Positions 40,220 through 41,932 of a DNA stretch of 41,932 bases are shown here, in pieces. Each line of letters opens with the position of its first letter. Position 1 is the first letter of the stretch. Under the pieces are notes generated by a model. It did no database searches. It was not told where the DNA came from and saw nothing but the letters and a program-made list of their open reading frames with translations. The position numbers were made by a program, and so were the translations under genes. The stretch spans positions 1-41,932 of the forward strand of contig JAGRJR010000018.1 of NCBI GenBank assembly GCA_020442635.1. Direction: 5' to 3'. This stretch comes from Lysobacterales bacterium (GTDB taxonomy: Bacteria > Pseudomonadota > Gammaproteobacteria > Xanthomonadales > Marinicellaceae).

Positions 40220-41173
40220 TTAACCCATTGCGTGTCGGTGTGCTGCCGAATAATGGCCAGTGATATGGTGTTCCAACTGTCGTTCAATGTCGCCCAATAA
40301 GCTGGAAGCGCCAAAGCGAAACAGTTCAGGCTGCAACCACTCATCACCCAATTCCTCTTTCATCATCGATAAATAAACCAGGGCTTCTTTGGCTTTACTG
40401 ATGCCACCAGCGGGTTTATAACCGACCTTGTAACCAGTGCGTTCTTGATATTCACGGATTTGGCGAATCATGGTCAATGATACTGGCAGGGTGGCATTAA
40501 CCGATTCTTTACCAGTTGAAGTTTTAATAAAATCGGCACCTGCCATCATGCACACCATAGAAGCTTTGGCGACATTTCTTAAAGTACTGATTTCGCCTGT
40601 TGAAAGAATGGTTTTCAGGTGTGCATCACCACAAGCCTCACGATAAGCTTTGACTTCGTCGTACAAAGCTTGCCAGTTTTCAGCAAAAACGTGTTTACGC
40701 GTAATCACTATGTCAATTTCATCGGCGCCAGCCTTGACCGATTCTTCGATTTCCTGCACTTTCAAGTGAAAAGGTGAGAGACCAGCGGGAAAGCCGGTTG
40801 AAACAGCGGCCAGATGAATACCTGACCCGGCAAGCGCTTTTGCAGCTGTTTCTAACATATCGTGATAAACACAAATAGCACCAGTGGTTAATTGCATGTC
40901 AGCAACGTCCAAAGCTTTAGCCAAATCATGGCGAATTGGATTTTTCGCTTTGGCGCACAAACGCTTGACTCGCATCTCGGTGTCGTCACCGGCCAAGGTG
41001 GTTAAATCAATCAGCGTAATGGCTTTCAACAGCCAGGCTGCTTGATGTTGTTTCTTCACACTGCGTCGCGTACCTAAGGTTGCTGCGCGTCGTTCTATGG
41101 CACTTTTATTGACCTGTATGGATTCTATCCAATCCAAATTCAGATCCATGCCTGGATTTCTTTTAATGTTCAT
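40220..41173 (-). CDS. deoC: Deoxyribose-phosphate aldolase, long (eukaryote-like) form
   Basis: A 317-aa class I aldolase cleaving 2-deoxyribose-5-phosphate to acetaldehyde and glyceraldehyde-3-phosphate. It has IDLTTLAGDDT, AVSTGFPAGLSPFHLK, GADEIDIVITRK, LKTILSTGE, the Schiff-base Lys near 216 in ADFIKTSTGKESVNAT and YKPAGGIS with the second catalytic Lys. Length and the N-terminal ~50-residue extension match the long form (human ~318 aa) rather than E. coli DeoC (259 aa). The ATG at 41173 follows AAGGTAAAATACC; an in-frame ATG at 41149 has no better site. It is the first gene of the deoC-ALDH16-punA unit. Confidence 0.95.
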   Translation of the reverse strand: MNIKRNPGMDLNLDWIESIQVNKSAIERRAATLGTRRSVKKQHQAAWLLKAITLIDLTTLAGDDTEMRVKRLCAKAKNPIRHDLAKALDVADMQLTTGAICVYHDMLETAAKALAGSGIHLAAVSTGFPAGLSPFHLKVQEIEESVKAGADEIDIVITRKHVFAENWQALYDEVKAYREACGDAHLKTILSTGEISTLRNVAKASMVCMMAGADFIKTSTGKESVNATLPVSLTMIRQIREYQERTGYKVGYKPAGGISKAKEALVYLSMMKEELGDEWLQPELFRFGASSLLGDIERQLEHHITGHYSAAHRHAMG

Positions 41174-41229
41174 GTGAGGTATTTTACCTTAAAAGAATTA
41201 AATACAGATATTTCATTCAAGCTTCTCAT

Positions 41230-41235
41230 TGTCAA
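41230..41235 (-). promoter_or_regulatory. Possible -35 box of the deoC promoter
   Basis: On the leftward strand a perfect TTGACA lies about 57 bases before the deoC start. At 17-19 bases downstream the sequence is AT-rich (AATATC, TATCTG) but not a good -10 box. Weak support only. Confidence 0.3.
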
Positions 41236-41256
41236 AGTTCAATATAAGCATCACAC

Positions 41257-41285
41257 TCGACTTGTGAGTTATTGAAGTTTATAAT
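41257..41285 (+). promoter_or_regulatory. Putative sigma-70 promoter for the FG-GAP gene
   Basis: TCGACT (41257-41262, four of six matches to TTGACA), a 17-base spacer and a perfect TATAAT (41280-41285), 30 bases before the ATG at 41316. It is divergent from deoC. Confidence 0.45.
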
Positions 41286-41315
41286 TTTTGTAGTGCAAAA
41301 CAATTAGGGCTTGTT

Positions 41316-41932
41316 ATGCTACACAGTAGAAAAAAATTAACAGTGGCAATGACATTGGCTATGAGTTATCAGACTGTATTGGCTCAATTTAGCAGTCCGT
41401 TGAATCTATCTGACATTAATGGTGATAATGGTTTTGTGATTGTTGGAGAATCAACAGGTGATAGAGCAGGCCAGTCAGTCAGTTCAGCCGGTGATGTTAA
41501 TGGTGATGGTATTGATGATCTAATTATTGGTGCTGATGAGACTGATAATTCGGGTTTTAAAGCCGGCAGTTCCTATGTGATTTTTGGTAGTGATACAAGT
41601 TTATCCAATCCTTTTAATTTATCCACTATCGATGGTTTAAATGGCTTTAAGATCAATGGTGAATCAGCTGGTGATTATTTAGGCCGGTCAGTCAGTTCAG
41701 CTGGTGATATAAACGGTGACGGTATTACTGATCTTATAATCAGCGCTATTGGGGCTGATCCAAATGGAGCTTCACAAGCTGGGAGTACTTATGTGGTTTT
41801 TGGTAGTAATAAAGGTTTCCCCAATCCATTCAACTTATCTTCAATTGATGGTTTAAATGGCATTAAGATTAACGGTGAGTCAGCAAGTGATTTGTCAGGA
41901 TCGGCAGTCAGTTCAGCCGGTGATGTTAATGG
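41316..41932 (+). CDS. Secreted FG-GAP repeat protein, 5' part only
   Basis: The reading frame stays open to the window edge, giving 205 codons of a longer gene. A signal peptide (MLHSRKKLTVAMTLAMSYQTVLAQ) is followed by FG-GAP/integrin-alpha-type repeats of about 71-72 residues, each with a SVSSAGDVNGDGIDDLIIGA-like Ca-binding DxNGDG loop, then SSYVIFGS and NLSTIDGLNGFKI. Three repeat starts are seen. The start has AGGG 6 bases upstream and a good -10 box. The product is exported and likely calcium-binding and surface-associated; it differs in repeat type from the propeller protein at 6481-8538. The total length, and whether it carries the C-terminal module seen in the other two secreted proteins, cannot be told. 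Confidence 0.85.
   Translation, partial: MLHSRKKLTVAMTLAMSYQTVLAQFSSPLNLSDINGDNGFVIVGESTGDRAGQSVSSAGDVNGDGIDDLIIGADETDNSGFKAGSSYVIFGSDTSLSNPFNLSTIDGLNGFKINGESAGDYLGRSVSSAGDINGDGITDLIISAIGADPNGASQAGSTYVVFGSNKGFPNPFNLSSIDGLNGIKINGESASDLSGSAVSSAGDVN
41478..41932 (+). repeat. Tandem coding repeat, period about 213-216 bases
   Basis: The sequence GTCAGTTCAGC(C/T)GGTGAT recurs at 41478, 41691 and 41907, spacings of 213 and 216 bases. Nearby stretches also match between copies, so the FG-GAP repeats are related at DNA level and could recombine. Confidence 0.8.

Overview
The window looks like a chromosomal segment of a free-living, moderately AT-rich marine-type gammaproteobacterium. The mix of housekeeping genes (pyrG-kdsA-eno, glnA, pal-cpoB-queE-queC) with very large secreted beta-propeller proteins, a TPR-tailed Ser/Thr kinase and FG-GAP proteins resembles Marinicella or a related lineage near Xanthomonadales. 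That assignment is inferred from gene content and protein style, not from a search. I recognised no rRNA, tRNA, CRISPR array, insertion sequence or prophage. The DNA is gene-dense, and no gap between genes exceeds 300 bases.

Layout. 204-8538: a 1485-aa secreted propeller protein with an inserted PA domain (-), the NhaB antiporter (-) and a secreted FG-GAP-like propeller protein (+). The two secreted proteins share a tandem C-terminal module. 8678-13004: a membrane Ser/Thr kinase with TPRs (-), head-to-head with a YeiH/UPF0324 membrane protein (+), then a MOSC protein (-). 13005-15866: a leftward cell-envelope and queuosine cluster, pal, cpoB, queE, queC. 16152-18246: an exported lipase-like hydrolase and an exported partner of unknown function (+), behind a strong palindrome. 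18302-20913: a PaaZ-type fusion enzyme and a small acyltransferase (-). 21119-25411: a 1430-aa hybrid sensor kinase with a periplasmic propeller (+). 25408-28401: a small membrane protein, free Met-sulfoxide reductase, MscL and glutamine synthetase (all -). 28535-33670: eno, kdsA, pyrG and a CPA2-type antiporter (-). 33779-41173: nucleoside and deoxyribose catabolism, deoA and deoC-ALDH16-punA (-), interrupted by a rightward pair encoding a HEAT/AlkD-like protein and an SPL-family radical SAM protein. 41316-end: the start of another secreted FG-GAP repeat protein.

How the genes work together. DeoA and the trimeric purine nucleoside phosphorylase release (deoxy)ribose-1-phosphate. DeoC cleaves deoxyribose-5-phosphate to acetaldehyde and glyceraldehyde-3-phosphate, and the adjacent two-domain ALDH16 is well placed to oxidise the acetaldehyde. 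No phosphopentomutase is in the window. Pal and CpoB serve the Tol-Pal envelope system, but tolQRAB are not adjacent. QueE and QueC make the 7-deazaguanine core. The most interesting candidates are the overlapping AlkD-like/SPL-like gene pair, ALDH16 in the deo cluster, the C-terminal module shared by secreted propeller proteins, the hybrid kinase with no recognisable output domain, and a PsrA-like palindrome before the lipase-like operon.
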